Source: Stenotrophomonas maltophilia D457
GTDB lineage: Bacteria > Pseudomonadota > Gammaproteobacteria > Xanthomonadales > Xanthomonadaceae
Assembly: GCF_000284595.1 (NCBI RefSeq)
Contig: NC_017671.1
Location: 4,373,001-4,437,000 of the forward strand
Length of the DNA: 64,000 bases
Direction: 5' to 3'
Below are positions 28,723 to 37,321 of this stretch, in pieces. The notes beneath the pieces were generated by a model, which worked only from the letters and a program-made list of their open reading frames with translations, ran no database searches and was not told where the DNA came from. The translations under genes and the position numbers were made by a program. Every line of letters begins with the position of its first letter. Position 1 is the first letter of the stretch.

Positions 28723-30107
28723 GCCAGACCAAGAACTTCAACCTGCCCGACCTGGGCGAAGGCCTGCCGGACGCGACCATCGTCGAGTGGTTCGTCAAGG
28801 AAGGCGATGTGATCAAGCTGGACGAGCCGCTGGTGTCGATGGAGACCGCCAAGGCCGTGGTGGAAGTGCCCTCGCCGTTCTCCGGCAAGGTGCTGAAGCT
28901 GTCCGGCGGCGCCGGCGACATCATCCCGACCGGCTCGGTGCTGGCCAGCTTCGAACTGGACCCGAACCTGCCGCAGCGAGCCGATGGCCAGGACACCGGC
29001 CACAGCCATGGCCACGCTGCACCGGCGGCCGCACCGACCCCGCCGCCGCTGCCGGCTGCGGCCGCTCCGGCTGCCGCCGAGGAGGCCAAGCCCGCCGCGG
29101 CCGAGCGCGATGACGCCGGTACCGTGGTCGGCGCGATGCAGAGCTCCAATGCCGTGCATGCCGAACAGGCGCTGGCCGTCGGTGGCGTCAAGGCCGTGCC
29201 GGCCGTGCGTGCGATGGCGCGCAAGCTGGGCGTGGACCTGAGCCGCGTGGCCGCTACCGGCACCGATGGCGCGGTGACCATGGCCGACGTCAAGCAGGCT
29301 GCCGCCAACGGCAGCGCCAAGCTCGGCGCTGCTCCGGCACCGGTTGCCGCTGCTGCCTATGCCGCGCCGGCCCCGGCGCAGGTGTCTGCCCCGGTGCAGA
29401 GCGAAGCCCGCACCCCGCTGTCCGCCGCCGGCAAGCCGATGCGTACCCAGCCGCCGGGCGTGGTCGCCAAGGGCCAGCCGGAACCGCTGAAGGGCGTGCG
29501 CCGCAACATGGCACGCGTGATGGCCGATGCGCACAGCAAGGTCGTGCCGACCACGCTGAACGACGACGCCGACATCCACGCCTGGCTGCCGGGCAACGAC
29601 GTCACCGCGCGCCTGGTGCGTTCGATCGTGGTCGCCGCGCAGAAGGTGCCGGCGATGAACGCCTGGTTCGACGGTGAAGCGCTGACCCGTACCCTGCACG
29701 CGCAGGTGGACATCGGCATCGCCGTGGACACCGACGACGGCCTGTTCGTGCCGGCCCTGCGCAACGCCGACATGCTCGACGCACGCGGCATCCGCGAAGG
29801 CGTCAACCGCCTGCGCGAGCAGGTGGAATCGCGTTCGATCGCGGCGTCGGAACTGAGTGGCTACACCATCTCGCTGTCCAACTTCGGCATGTTCGCCGGC
29901 CGCTACGCGACCCCGGTCGTGGTGCCGCCGTGCGTGGCCATCGTCGGTGCCGGCCGAGCCCGCCACCAGATGACCCCGGTGATGGGCGGCGTGGAAGCGC
30001 ACAAGGTGATCCCGCTGTCGGTCACCTTCGACCACCGCGCAGCCACGGGTGGTGAAGCTGCCCGCTTCCTGCGCGCGATGATGGACGACCTGGCACTGGC
30101 CAGCTGA
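28719..30107 (+). CDS. 2-oxoacid dehydrogenase E2 component (dihydrolipoamide acyltransferase)
   Basis: A 462-residue E2 core subunit. One lipoyl domain (residues 1-85) carries the lipoylated Lys45 in SMETAKAVVEVPSPFSG. An Ala/Pro linker is followed by the subunit-binding domain near residues 160-195 (PAVRAMARKLGVDLSRV), a second linker, and the catalytic domain from about 250. The active-site His439 is present in TFDHRAATGGEAARF, but the usual HRxxDG reads HRAATG, with Thr443 where Asp is expected. No E3 gene follows; the shared lipoamide dehydrogenase must lie elsewhere. A strong terminator lies downstream. Confidence 0.92.
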   Translation: MSQTKNFNLPDLGEGLPDATIVEWFVKEGDVIKLDEPLVSMETAKAVVEVPSPFSGKVLKLSGGAGDIIPTGSVLASFELDPNLPQRADGQDTGHSHGHAAPAAAPTPPPLPAAAAPAAAEEAKPAAAERDDAGTVVGAMQSSNAVHAEQALAVGGVKAVPAVRAMARKLGVDLSRVAATGTDGAVTMADVKQAAANGSAKLGAAPAPVAAAAYAAPAPAQVSAPVQSEARTPLSAAGKPMRTQPPGVVAKGQPEPLKGVRRNMARVMADAHSKVVPTTLNDDADIHAWLPGNDVTARLVRSIVVAAQKVPAMNAWFDGEALTRTLHAQVDIGIAVDTDDGLFVPALRNADMLDARGIREGVNRLREQVESRSIAASELSGYTISLSNFGMFAGRYATPVVVPPCVAIVGAGRARHQMTPVMGGVEAHKVIPLSVTFDHRAATGGEAARFLRAMMDDLALAS

Positions 30108-30121
30108 TCGGCCACCTGACC

Positions 30122-30147
30122 GGTGGGTGCCAACCGTTGGTTGGCAC
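30122..30147. repeat. SMAG-like hairpin
   Basis: Nine-bp arms GTGCCAACC and GGTTGGCAC (30127-30135 and 30139-30147) just after the E2 stop; the head reads GTGG rather than GTAG. Confidence 0.65.
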
Positions 30148-30160
30148 ATGACTTGGAGAG

Positions 30161-30189
30161 AACGCCGGGCATTGCCCGGCGTTTTTTTT
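30161..30189 (+). terminator. Rho-independent terminator of the dehydrogenase operon
   Basis: A perfect 9-bp stem (ACGCCGGGC with GCCCGGCGT, loop ATT) runs into eight T residues at 30182-30189. It ends the E1-E2 transcript. Confidence 0.9.
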
Positions 30190-30230
30190 CCGGCATCCAC
30201 GCATGGCGTGGATCTACACAATGCGGGCGA

Positions 30231-30617
30231 TCAATCGCGCGCGACCATGCCTTCGGCGCGGCTGTACACACGCAGGCGGTGGCCATCAGGATCTGCCCCG
30301 ACAAAGGTATGGCCGAACTCCAGCGTCACCGGCGACTGCAGGATCTGCACGCCGAGCCCACGCCACGCATCATGCATCTGCTGCACGGCCTCGGGGTTTG
30401 CGACCACCATCGCCAGTTCGGCGGCGCCTGCCTGCGCAGACACCGGCGGTTGCACGTCATCACGTTGCCACAGGCCGAGTGCGGCGCCATCGCCGAGCAG
30501 GAACAGGGCGAAGCCAGGCGACTGCTCGACCGGCGGTTTGCCGAGGATGCCGCTGTAGAAGGTGGCGCTGGTGGCGACGTCGCGCACGTACTGCAGCAGG
30601 GTGCTGGGCGTGAACAT
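30231..30617 (-). CDS. VOC-family (glyoxalase/bleomycin-resistance-like) protein
   Basis: A 128-residue protein with the paired beta-alpha-beta-beta-beta pattern of the vicinal oxygen chelate fold. LLQYVRDVATSATFYSGILGKPP opens the first module, and the second ends LEFGHTFVGADPDGHRLRVYSRA, with a plausible metal-binding His and the DPDGHRL motif. Such small VOC proteins include drug-binding proteins, lyases and dioxygenases, and the substrate cannot be told. It stands alone between SMAG-rich spacers. Confidence 0.8.
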   Translation of the reverse strand: MFTPSTLLQYVRDVATSATFYSGILGKPPVEQSPGFALFLLGDGAALGLWQRDDVQPPVSAQAGAAELAMVVANPEAVQQMHDAWRGLGVQILQSPVTLEFGHTFVGADPDGHRLRVYSRAEGMVARD

Positions 30618-30661
30618 GGGGAAGCTCCGTTGTTGGGAGCGATCATGGTGGTACGGCCCTG

Positions 30662-30826
30662 CTGACAGATTCTGTCAGTAGCGGCGAGCGTGCTCTACTG
30701 CCGTCGCTCCTGCCCTGGTAGAGGCCGAGCTTGCTCGACTGCCGTTGCCACTGCCCTGGTAGAGGTCGAGCTTGCTCGACTGCTGTTCGCGAAGATCAAA
30801 GGCGGTCGAGCAAGCTCGACCCCTAC
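30662..30826. repeat. Cluster of SMAG hairpins
   Basis: Holds a short palindrome CTGACAGA-TTCTGTCAG (30662-30678), two same-orientation SMAG copies with GTCGAGCTTGCTCGAC-type cores at 30718-30741 and 30759-30781, and one copy in opposite orientation at 30804-30826. The rest of the 304-base gap to the next gene shows no coding frame with bias. Confidence 0.8.
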
Positions 30827-30921
30827 CAGGAGCAAAGATCGAAGAGCAAAGAGCAAAAGCCGCCAACCCATCGCACCAGCAGCAGAAAGCGAAGCGCAAT
30901 GACAGTCGAGCAGGCCCGACG

Positions 30922-31629
30922 CTACGAACGGTCCAGCCAGTCCGGCGCGATGCCCTGCGCCTTCTGCCAGCGCCGCAGCAGCGTGGCGCGTGGTACGAGG
31001 TAGTGCTCCTCCAGCACGCGCACCTGGCGGATGCGATCCAGGCGGAAATGGCGAAAATCCTCGCGGCGCTCACACCACGCCGCCAGCATCGGCACCTCAT
31101 CGAAGTAGCCCAGCGCGAACGGCCAGACGATGCGCTCGCTGCGCTGGCCGTGCGCGTCCTCGTAGCCGAACTTCAGGCGCTGCTGTGAACCGACAGCCTC
31201 TCGCACGGCCTGCAGACGAGCAGGGGGAACCTTGGCCGCCGCACGCGAAGGGCCCACCCGCAGGCCACTGTCACGCAGGGCCTCGCGCCGCGCTGCGGGC
31301 AACACATGGGCGATACGCGCCAGGGCATCGCGTGCGGCTTCGGCCAACGCGGGTTCGGTACGGGCCGCAACCCAGCGCAGGCCCAGCACCAGTGCGTCGA
31401 TCTCGGCCGGTGGCAGGGTCATCGGCGGCAGGGTATCGCTCGGCGTCAGCTGGTAGCCGACGCCGGCCTCGCCGCGCAGGTCGGCGCCCTGCTCGCGCAG
31501 GGTTTCGATATCGCGGTACAGCGTGCGCAGGCTGACTCCCAGCGCGTCGGCCAGCACCTGGCCGGCCACCGGCCGCCGATGGCGGCGCAGCAGCTGTTGG
31601 AGCTGGGTCAGGCGCAGCGCACGCGACAT
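30922..31629 (-). CDS. HTH/WYL-domain transcriptional regulator (YafY family)
   Basis: A 235-residue regulator. The N-terminal winged helix (LTQLQQLLRRHRRPVAGQVLADALGVSLRTLYRDIETLREQG) is a DeoR-like DNA-binding domain, and the C-terminal half is a WYL ligand-sensing domain (IVWPFALGYFDEVPMLAAWCERREDFRHFRLDRI). WYL domains bind nucleotides or small ligands and often govern DNA-damage or phage-defence genes. It overlaps the stop of the upstream oxidoreductase gene by one base, so the two form an operon. The target is unknown. Confidence 0.9.
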   Translation of the reverse strand: MSRALRLTQLQQLLRRHRRPVAGQVLADALGVSLRTLYRDIETLREQGADLRGEAGVGYQLTPSDTLPPMTLPPAEIDALVLGLRWVAARTEPALAEAARDALARIAHVLPAARREALRDSGLRVGPSRAAAKVPPARLQAVREAVGSQQRLKFGYEDAHGQRSERIVWPFALGYFDEVPMLAAWCERREDFRHFRLDRIRQVRVLEEHYLVPRATLLRRWQKAQGIAPDWLDRS

Positions 31630-32264
31630 CAGCCGGCCAGTGCGCTCGATGCCACCACGTGCTCACCCGGTTGCGGGGCCAGCGCGGCCTCGACCAGCGC
31701 CTTGGCGATCTCGCTCGCCGGGTTGATCCGCCACGCCCGTGGCAGTGCCGGCCCCAGCACGCCCAGCACCTTCAGCGCGAGACGCTCACCGCGCCGCACC
31801 TCGTTGCGCTCGCCACCGATCAACCCTGGGCGGACCAGGGTCAACGAGGTGAAGCCCAGCGCGCGCAGATCGCGCTCCAATTCACCCTTCACCCGGCTGT
31901 AGAAGATCGACGACCGCGGATCGGCACCGGCTGCGGAATTCAGCACATAGGTCTGCGCACCCTTCGCCTGCGCCAGACGGGCGAACGCCAGCGGGTAATC
32001 ATGGTCGATGCGATGGAAGGCCTCGCGGCTGCCAGCCTGGGCAATGGTGCTACCCAGCGCGCAGATGACCGCGTCCACGCCCGCCCACCCGGCGGCGGCG
32101 GGCAGCGCATCGAAGGCCAGTACCGGGTTCTCCAGCTTCCCGTGGGCTGCGCCCAACGGGCGACGGGTCGGGGCGATCACGGCGCTGCAGCGCGGGTCGT
32201 CCAGCAGCCGGGGCAGGGTCAGCCCACCGACCAGGCCGGTCGCCCCCAGCAACATCACGCGCAT
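31629..32264 (-). CDS. NAD(P)-binding oxidoreductase (HTATIP2-like short-chain type)
   Basis: A 211-residue Rossmann-fold protein. The nucleotide-binding loop is VMLLGATGLVGGLTLPRLL at the N-terminus. AVICALGSTIAQAGSREAFHRIDHDYPLAFARLA and YVLNSAAGADPRSSIFYSRVKGELE, with a catalytic-type Tyr-x3-Lys, match NAD(P)H-binding nucleoside-sugar-epimerase-like proteins of the HTATIP2 group. Its role is unknown. The start at 32264 gives the glycine motif at the very N-terminus. It is co-transcribed with the WYL regulator. Confidence 0.85.
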   Translation of the reverse strand: MRVMLLGATGLVGGLTLPRLLDDPRCSAVIAPTRRPLGAAHGKLENPVLAFDALPAAAGWAGVDAVICALGSTIAQAGSREAFHRIDHDYPLAFARLAQAKGAQTYVLNSAAGADPRSSIFYSRVKGELERDLRALGFTSLTLVRPGLIGGERNEVRRGERLALKVLGVLGPALPRAWRINPASEIAKALVEAALAPQPGEHVVASSALAG

Positions 32265-32370
32265 CACCACCTCCACTGCGGCATCCTGTCGCCCATCCTA
32301 GCCGTTCAAGCCGTCGGCGGCCGCGCCGATATGCTGGAACCAGTCCCTGCCAGCCCCCAGGATTCGCTCC

Positions 32371-33909
32371 ATGACGGACCAGCCCGACCACCGCCCTGCC
32401 CCCGGTACCGCCCTTGGGCCGCCGGCACGCGTGCGCGCGGTGGTGGACGATGGGCTGGGCGACCGCGTGGTGCTGCAGGGCGGCGGTGGCGTGGCGCTGC
32501 AGCAGCTGTTCGCAGGCGCCGACGCGCCGGAACCGCTGCTGGCCGCGTTCGCCAACGGCATGGCCACCCTGCCCGGCGAGCTGGGCGATATGGGCGACCG
32601 CCTGCAGTCGGCGCAGGCCAGCGCCGATTGGCCGCGCTACGGGCGCGCGATGCGGCAGTTGATCGACAAGTACATCCGCACCATCGAACAGCATTCGCCG
32701 GATGGGCAACCCGAAAGCCTGCGCCTGTCCGAGCAGCTGCGGCTGCTGCTGGGCGGCGCGGTGGTGGCGCTGCTGCAGCACGACCCGGACCTGCGCGAAC
32801 AGGCGCAGGCACTGGCCATGCACCTGCGCCAGTGGCAGCCAGGCACGGCGCTGGAACCGATCGAGCAGGGCGTGCGCGAACTTGGCCACCAGGTCGGCGT
32901 GCGTGCCGAGAGCTGGCAGGAGCAGCAGGCACTGCTGCTGGAGCTGTTCGCGCTGCTGCTGGAGAACGTGAGCGAGCTGCTGGATGACCGCAGCTGGCTG
33001 CAGGGCCAGATCGCCGCGGTACGCCAGCTGCTGGACGGGCCGTTGGAAGCTGAGGCGGTCGAGCGCACCCGCGCCGAACTGCGCGAAGTGATCTACAAGC
33101 AGGGCCTGCTGCGCCAGGGCATCGACGATTCGAAGGCGGCGATGCGCGGGCTGATGGGCGAGTTCATCGAGCGCATGGATGGCATGGCCACCAGCACCGG
33201 CGAGTACCACGATCGCATCGGCAGCTACGCACTGCAGCTGCGCGAGGCGCGCAGCATCGCCGACCTCAACCAGCTGCTGCAGGACGTGATGCGCGACACC
33301 GGCAAGGTGCAGCAGCAGGCCGCGCAGGCGCGCGATCACCTGGCCAACGCACGGCAGGAAGTGGAGCGTGCCGAGCAGCGCATCGCCGAGCTGGAGCAGG
33401 AACTGCGCGCGGCCGGTGACCTGGCACGCATCGATCCACTGACCCAGGCGCTGAACCGCCGCGGCCTGGACGAACTGCTGCAACGCGAGCTGGCCCGTGC
33501 CGCACGCAACAACTCGCCGCTGGGCGTGGCGGTGATCGATCTGGATGATTTCCACCAGACCAACGATGCACATGGTCATGCCGGTGGCGATGCACTGCTG
33601 CAGCACCTGGTGGCCGTCTGCAAGCTGCTGCTGCGCGCCACCGATGGCATCGCGCGGCTGGGCGGCGACGAGTTCGTACTGGTGCTGCCGGAAACCCAGG
33701 GCGCCGACAGCATGGCCACGGTGCAGCGCCTTCAGCGTTCACTGGCGCATCGCGTGCTGACCGTGCAGGACCGGCGCGTACCGGTGCATTTCAGTGCCGG
33801 GCTGGCGCAATGGCAACCCGGCGACGACACCGAAACCCTGCTGCGGCGCGCGGACGACGCGCTGTATGCCGCCAAGCGGCAGGGCAAGAACCGCGTGCAG
33901 GCAGGCTGA
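32371..33909 (+). CDS. Diguanylate cyclase with N-terminal helical sensor region
   Basis: A 512-residue cytoplasmic protein that should make cyclic di-GMP from GTP. The active site GGDEF is intact at residues 431-435, and an inhibitory I-site RATD (422-425) lies five residues before it, so product inhibition is likely. The first ~330 residues are almost wholly helical and rich in Gln, Leu and Glu, including a coiled coil just before the cyclase (ARDHLANARQEVERAEQRIAEL cut across 310-340). No transmembrane segment is seen. Similar GGDEF proteins occur in xanthomonads. The N-terminal signal is unknown. Confidence 0.92.
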   Translation: MTDQPDHRPAPGTALGPPARVRAVVDDGLGDRVVLQGGGGVALQQLFAGADAPEPLLAAFANGMATLPGELGDMGDRLQSAQASADWPRYGRAMRQLIDKYIRTIEQHSPDGQPESLRLSEQLRLLLGGAVVALLQHDPDLREQAQALAMHLRQWQPGTALEPIEQGVRELGHQVGVRAESWQEQQALLLELFALLLENVSELLDDRSWLQGQIAAVRQLLDGPLEAEAVERTRAELREVIYKQGLLRQGIDDSKAAMRGLMGEFIERMDGMATSTGEYHDRIGSYALQLREARSIADLNQLLQDVMRDTGKVQQQAAQARDHLANARQEVERAEQRIAELEQELRAAGDLARIDPLTQALNRRGLDELLQRELARAARNNSPLGVAVIDLDDFHQTNDAHGHAGGDALLQHLVAVCKLLLRATDGIARLGGDEFVLVLPETQGADSMATVQRLQRSLAHRVLTVQDRRVPVHFSAGLAQWQPGDDTETLLRRADDALYAAKRQGKNRVQAG

Positions 33910-33933
33910 CCGTCCGGCCCGCAGCAAACTACG

Positions 33934-34229
33934 TTGGTAGGTGCCAACCTTGGTTGGCACACGCAGAAACAAAGCGCCGACCAAGGTCGGCCTCTACCCG
34001 GCGACCCGCCGGCGATGATCCCGACCACCCTGAACCGCTTTGGTAGGTGCCAACCTTGGTTGGCACACGCAGGAAACAAAGCGCCGACCAAGGTCGGCCT
34101 CTACCGGGGAACCCGCCGGCGACGATGCCGACCACCTTGAACCGCTTTGGTAGGTGCCAACCTTGGTTGGCACGCGTGGGAAACAAAGCGCCGACCAAGG
34201 TCGGCCTCTACCGGGGAACCTGCCGGCGA
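33934..34229. repeat. Tandem array of three paired SMAG units
   Basis: Three units with GTAG heads at 33937, 34043 and 34150 (period 106-107 bases). Each unit contains a GTGCCAACCTTGGTTGGCAC hairpin, a short spacer with GAAACAAAGC, and a second inverted hairpin with GCCGACCAAGGTCGGC, followed by about 40 bases of similar spacer. Copies differ by a few bases. The array fills the whole space between the diguanylate cyclase and the DUF808 gene. Confidence 0.9.
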
Positions 34230-35156
34230 CTACTTGCCGCGCAGCTTCTGGAACCCGGTCACCGCCGCCAGCACGATGGCGCCGGCGATGATGCCCACCA
34301 CCATGTTGCCCGCCGCGCTGACCAGCCAGCCCCACTGGCCCTCGCCGCCCAGCGCCTGTACTGCGTGGTGCAGCGCCGGCACGTTGTGCACCAGGATGCC
34401 GCCGCCGACCAGGAACATGGCAATGGTGCCGGCCACCGAAAGGAACTTCATCAGCCACGGTGCCGACGCGACCAGGCCGCGACCGAAGGCGGCAACAGCC
34501 CCACCCTTGCGCGACAGGTACAGGCCCACGTCATCCAGCTTGACGATGCCCGCCACCAGCCCATAGACGAAGACCGTCATCGCCAGTGCAACCACGGCCA
34601 GCGTGACCAGCTGGTTGGTGAACGATGCGGTGGCGACCACGCCCAGGGTCAGTACGATGATCTCGGCCGAAAGGATGAAGTCGGTGCGGATCGCACCCTT
34701 CACCTTGTCCTTCTCCCACGCGACCATGTCCACCTGCGCGTCGGCCAGCGCCTTGCGGCGTTCGGTCTGGCGCTCGGCATCGTCGTCGGCCGAATGCAGG
34801 AAGCGGTGCGCCAGCTTCTCCACGCCCTCGAAGCACAGGAAGGCACCACCGATCATCATCAGCGGCACGATCAGGGGCACGTTCCAGCCGCGGCTGTGCA
34901 GCCAGGCTTCCAGCGCACTGATCGCCAGGGCCGCCGGCACCAGGATCACCTTGTTGACCAGCGAGCCCTTGGCCACCGCCCACACCACCGGCAGTTCGCG
35001 GTTGGCGTTGACCCCGGTGACCTGCTGCGCGTTCAGCGCCAGATCGTCACCGAGCACGCCGGCGGTCTTCTTCGCGGCGACCTTGGTCAGCACCGAGACA
35101 TCGTCGAGCAGGGTGGCGATATCGTCGAGCAGGGCGAACAGGCTGGCACCGGCCAT
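34230..35156 (-). CDS. DUF808 family inner-membrane protein (YedI-like)
   Basis: A 308-residue multi-pass membrane protein of the DUF808 family, function unknown. The N-terminus MAGASLFALLDDIATLLDDVSVLTKVAAKKTAGVLGDDLALN is the family signature. VPLMMIGGAFLCFEGVEK and the charged loop with RKALADAQVDMVAWEKDKVKGAIRTDFILSAEII follow in the expected order. About six hydrophobic helices. The ATG at 35156 is chosen for that signature. Its stop abuts the tandem SMAG array. Confidence 0.9.
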   Translation of the reverse strand: MAGASLFALLDDIATLLDDVSVLTKVAAKKTAGVLGDDLALNAQQVTGVNANRELPVVWAVAKGSLVNKVILVPAALAISALEAWLHSRGWNVPLIVPLMMIGGAFLCFEGVEKLAHRFLHSADDDAERQTERRKALADAQVDMVAWEKDKVKGAIRTDFILSAEIIVLTLGVVATASFTNQLVTLAVVALAMTVFVYGLVAGIVKLDDVGLYLSRKGGAVAAFGRGLVASAPWLMKFLSVAGTIAMFLVGGGILVHNVPALHHAVQALGGEGQWGWLVSAAGNMVVGIIAGAIVLAAVTGFQKLRGK

Positions 35157-35319
35157 GGGGCGTCCAAGAAAGGGAATAGGCGGATTCTGACCGATCCGGC
35201 GTGGACTGCGGAAGACACCGGGTTCACCGCATGCCCACCGCCCCCCGGCGACACTGCGGAATCCGGACATTGCCGGCCCGCAGCCGGCGCTACCTGTCTT
35301 CGTCGCATGGGAGTCCCGC

Positions 35320-37011
35320 TTGAGCAATCCGTCCGCCGCCAATGGCAATCCCCCGCTGGTCAAAGGCATGAGCCGGCGCAGCCAGATCCTGCGCCTGCTG
35401 ATGCGCTACCGCCATTCGGGCGTGTTTTCGGGCATGAACCTGGATGCGGCAAGCAACCAGGCCGACGTGCCCGCCGACGGCAATCCGGAACAGTTCGTCA
35501 GCGACCTGGAAGCGTTGGGGCCGACCTTCGTCAAGCTGGGCCAGATGCTGTCCACGCGGCCGGACATGGTGCCGGTGGAGTTCGCCACGGCGCTGGAGCG
35601 CATGCAGGAGAAGGTGGCGCCGATCCCGGTCGAGCGCATCCACGCGATCATCGAGCAGGAACTGGGCGTAGGGGTGAACAAGCTGTTTGCCTCGTTCGAT
35701 CCCGAGCCGTTGGGCTGTGCTTCGATCGCGCAGGTACATCGCGCGGTGCTGCACGATGGCCGCCAGGTGGCGGTGAAGGTGCAGAAGCCTGAAGTGGCCG
35801 CGCAGCTGCGCTCGGACCTGGAGGCACTGCGCAGCTTCGCGCTGGCCGCCGATCACCTGACCCAGGTGGGTCGCCGCGTGCGGTTGCGCGACTGGCTCAA
35901 CGAGTTCGCCAAGACCCTGATGCAGGAGCTGGACTACCACGCCGAGGCCGAGAACCTGGCGCGCTTCGGACGGCACCTGCGGCCGTTCCGCCGGTTGTGG
36001 GTGCCGCAGCCGATCTGGGACTACAGCAGCCAGCGCGTGCTGACGATGGAGCTTGCCACCGGCGTGCGCGTGGATGCGATCTCCGGCGTACGCCGCACCG
36101 AGCAGGACATGGACCCGTTGGCGGCGGCGCTGATCCGCGGCTACCTGGACCAGATCTTCGTGCATGGCGAGATCCATGCAGACCCGCACCCGGGCAACCT
36201 GCGGGTGATGCCCGACGGCCGGCTGGCGATCTTCGACCTGGGCATGGTCGCGCACATGCCGCCGCGCCTGCGCGAGCGTCTGCTGAAGATCCTGTTCGCG
36301 GCGGTCGACGGCCGTGGCGAGGAAGTGGCCGATGACCTGATCAGTATCAGCACGCGGCTGGAGGCCTTCGATGAAGAGCGCTACCTGCGCGAAACCGGTC
36401 AGCTGATCGCGCGCTATGCGGCCAGTGGCAGCTTCTCCGAAGGCCGCGTGGTGCTGGACATGGTGCGCATCGCCACCGCCTGCGGCCTGCGCACGCCGCC
36501 GGAACTGAGCCTGCTCGGCAAGGCCCTGCTCAACCTGGAAACCGTGTGCCGGCTGCTGGCGCCAGAGCTGGACACGCGCCGCATCGTCGAGCGCCAGCTG
36601 CAGCACGTGATGCGTGCGCGCCTGAAGAAATCGCTGTCTGCAGCCAACATCGCCAGCGAGGCGATGGAGCTGCAGCAGCTGCTGCGTGATGGGCCGCGCA
36701 AGCTGTCGGACATCATGGCGCTGCTGGCCGAGAACCGCCTGCAGATGAAGGTCACCGGCCTGGAAGAATCGCGGCTGATGGAGAACCTGCAGAAGATCGC
36801 CAACCGCGTGGCGGCCGGCATCATCAGCGCCGCATTGATCATGGCCGCCGCGATGATGATGAGGATCGACACCGGCTGGCACCTGTTCGGTTACCCGCTC
36901 ATCGCCCTGATCCTGTTGTTCATCGGCGTGGTGCTCGGCCTGGGCATCGTAACCAGTGCATTGCTGTTCGACCGTCGTGCGCGGGCACGCGAAGAACGCG
37001 GGCATCGCTAG
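35320..37011 (+). CDS. AarF/UbiB (ABC1) family atypical kinase
   Basis: A 563-residue atypical kinase-like protein; the family supports ubiquinone biosynthesis or lipid handling. The family KxGQ motif FVKLGQMLSTRPDMVP, the Ala-rich nucleotide loop PLGCASIAQVHRA, the invariant lysine in VAVKVQKP, the catalytic ADPHPGN and metal-binding DLGM are all present. Two C-terminal hydrophobic helices (GIISAALIMAAAMMM and LIALILLFIGVVLGLGI) anchor it in the membrane, as in UbiB. A TTG start at 35320 with GGGAG upstream is used. It is probably a second ABC1 protein, since ubi genes are not adjacent. Confidence 0.9.
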   Translation: MSNPSAANGNPPLVKGMSRRSQILRLLMRYRHSGVFSGMNLDAASNQADVPADGNPEQFVSDLEALGPTFVKLGQMLSTRPDMVPVEFATALERMQEKVAPIPVERIHAIIEQELGVGVNKLFASFDPEPLGCASIAQVHRAVLHDGRQVAVKVQKPEVAAQLRSDLEALRSFALAADHLTQVGRRVRLRDWLNEFAKTLMQELDYHAEAENLARFGRHLRPFRRLWVPQPIWDYSSQRVLTMELATGVRVDAISGVRRTEQDMDPLAAALIRGYLDQIFVHGEIHADPHPGNLRVMPDGRLAIFDLGMVAHMPPRLRERLLKILFAAVDGRGEEVADDLISISTRLEAFDEERYLRETGQLIARYAASGSFSEGRVVLDMVRIATACGLRTPPELSLLGKALLNLETVCRLLAPELDTRRIVERQLQHVMRARLKKSLSAANIASEAMELQQLLRDGPRKLSDIMALLAENRLQMKVTGLEESRLMENLQKIANRVAAGIISAALIMAAAMMMRIDTGWHLFGYPLIALILLFIGVVLGLGIVTSALLFDRRARAREERGHR

Positions 37012-37255
37012 CGCATCGACGAAAACGCCCGTATTCATGCAGTTTTTAATGCAATCCAGCTGCCCCTTTCACGCTCGTTTTACCTTCTGAGCGCGATTAC
37101 GCGCGCGTCATTTCAACAAACATTTCAGTCAGGTTCGTGCATGCACTATCGGGTCATCGGCCTGTCACATGCATGTGCTTGCGGCAGCGCCGGTCGGATG
37201 GACACGCGTCGGTACGACGTCCATCACCACCACCCCGTCACTGCCGAAGCTGCCT
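37012..37255. other. Regulatory region upstream of opgB
   Basis: Gene-free and clearly AT-richer than its surroundings (for example TTTTTAATGCAATCC near 37042 and CATTTCAACAAACATTTCAG near 37110), so it probably holds the opgB promoter. A short palindromic GCGCGATTACGCGCGC stretch lies near 37092. No terminator for the upstream kinase gene was found. Confidence 0.4.
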
Positions 37256-37321
37256 ATGCTCTGGATACTGCTGCTGTCGTTGTTGCTGTTGTGCTGGTAG
37301 TTCCTCGCGTCCGACAAGTGG
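37256..37321 (+). other. N-terminal opgB segment interrupted by an amber codon
   Basis: From the ATG at 37256 the frame of opgB reads MLWILLLSLLLLCW and then meets TAG at 37298-37300, followed without shift by FLASDKW and the annotated opgB frame. The segment looks like the family's first transmembrane helix. A single C-to-T change from CAG would produce this stop. Confidence 0.75.

Noticed and set aside
33934-34229. Regularly spaced repeats that could suggest a CRISPR array
   Set aside because: Repeats are long inverted hairpins with nearly identical spacers, and no cas gene is present; they are SMAG pairs in tandem.
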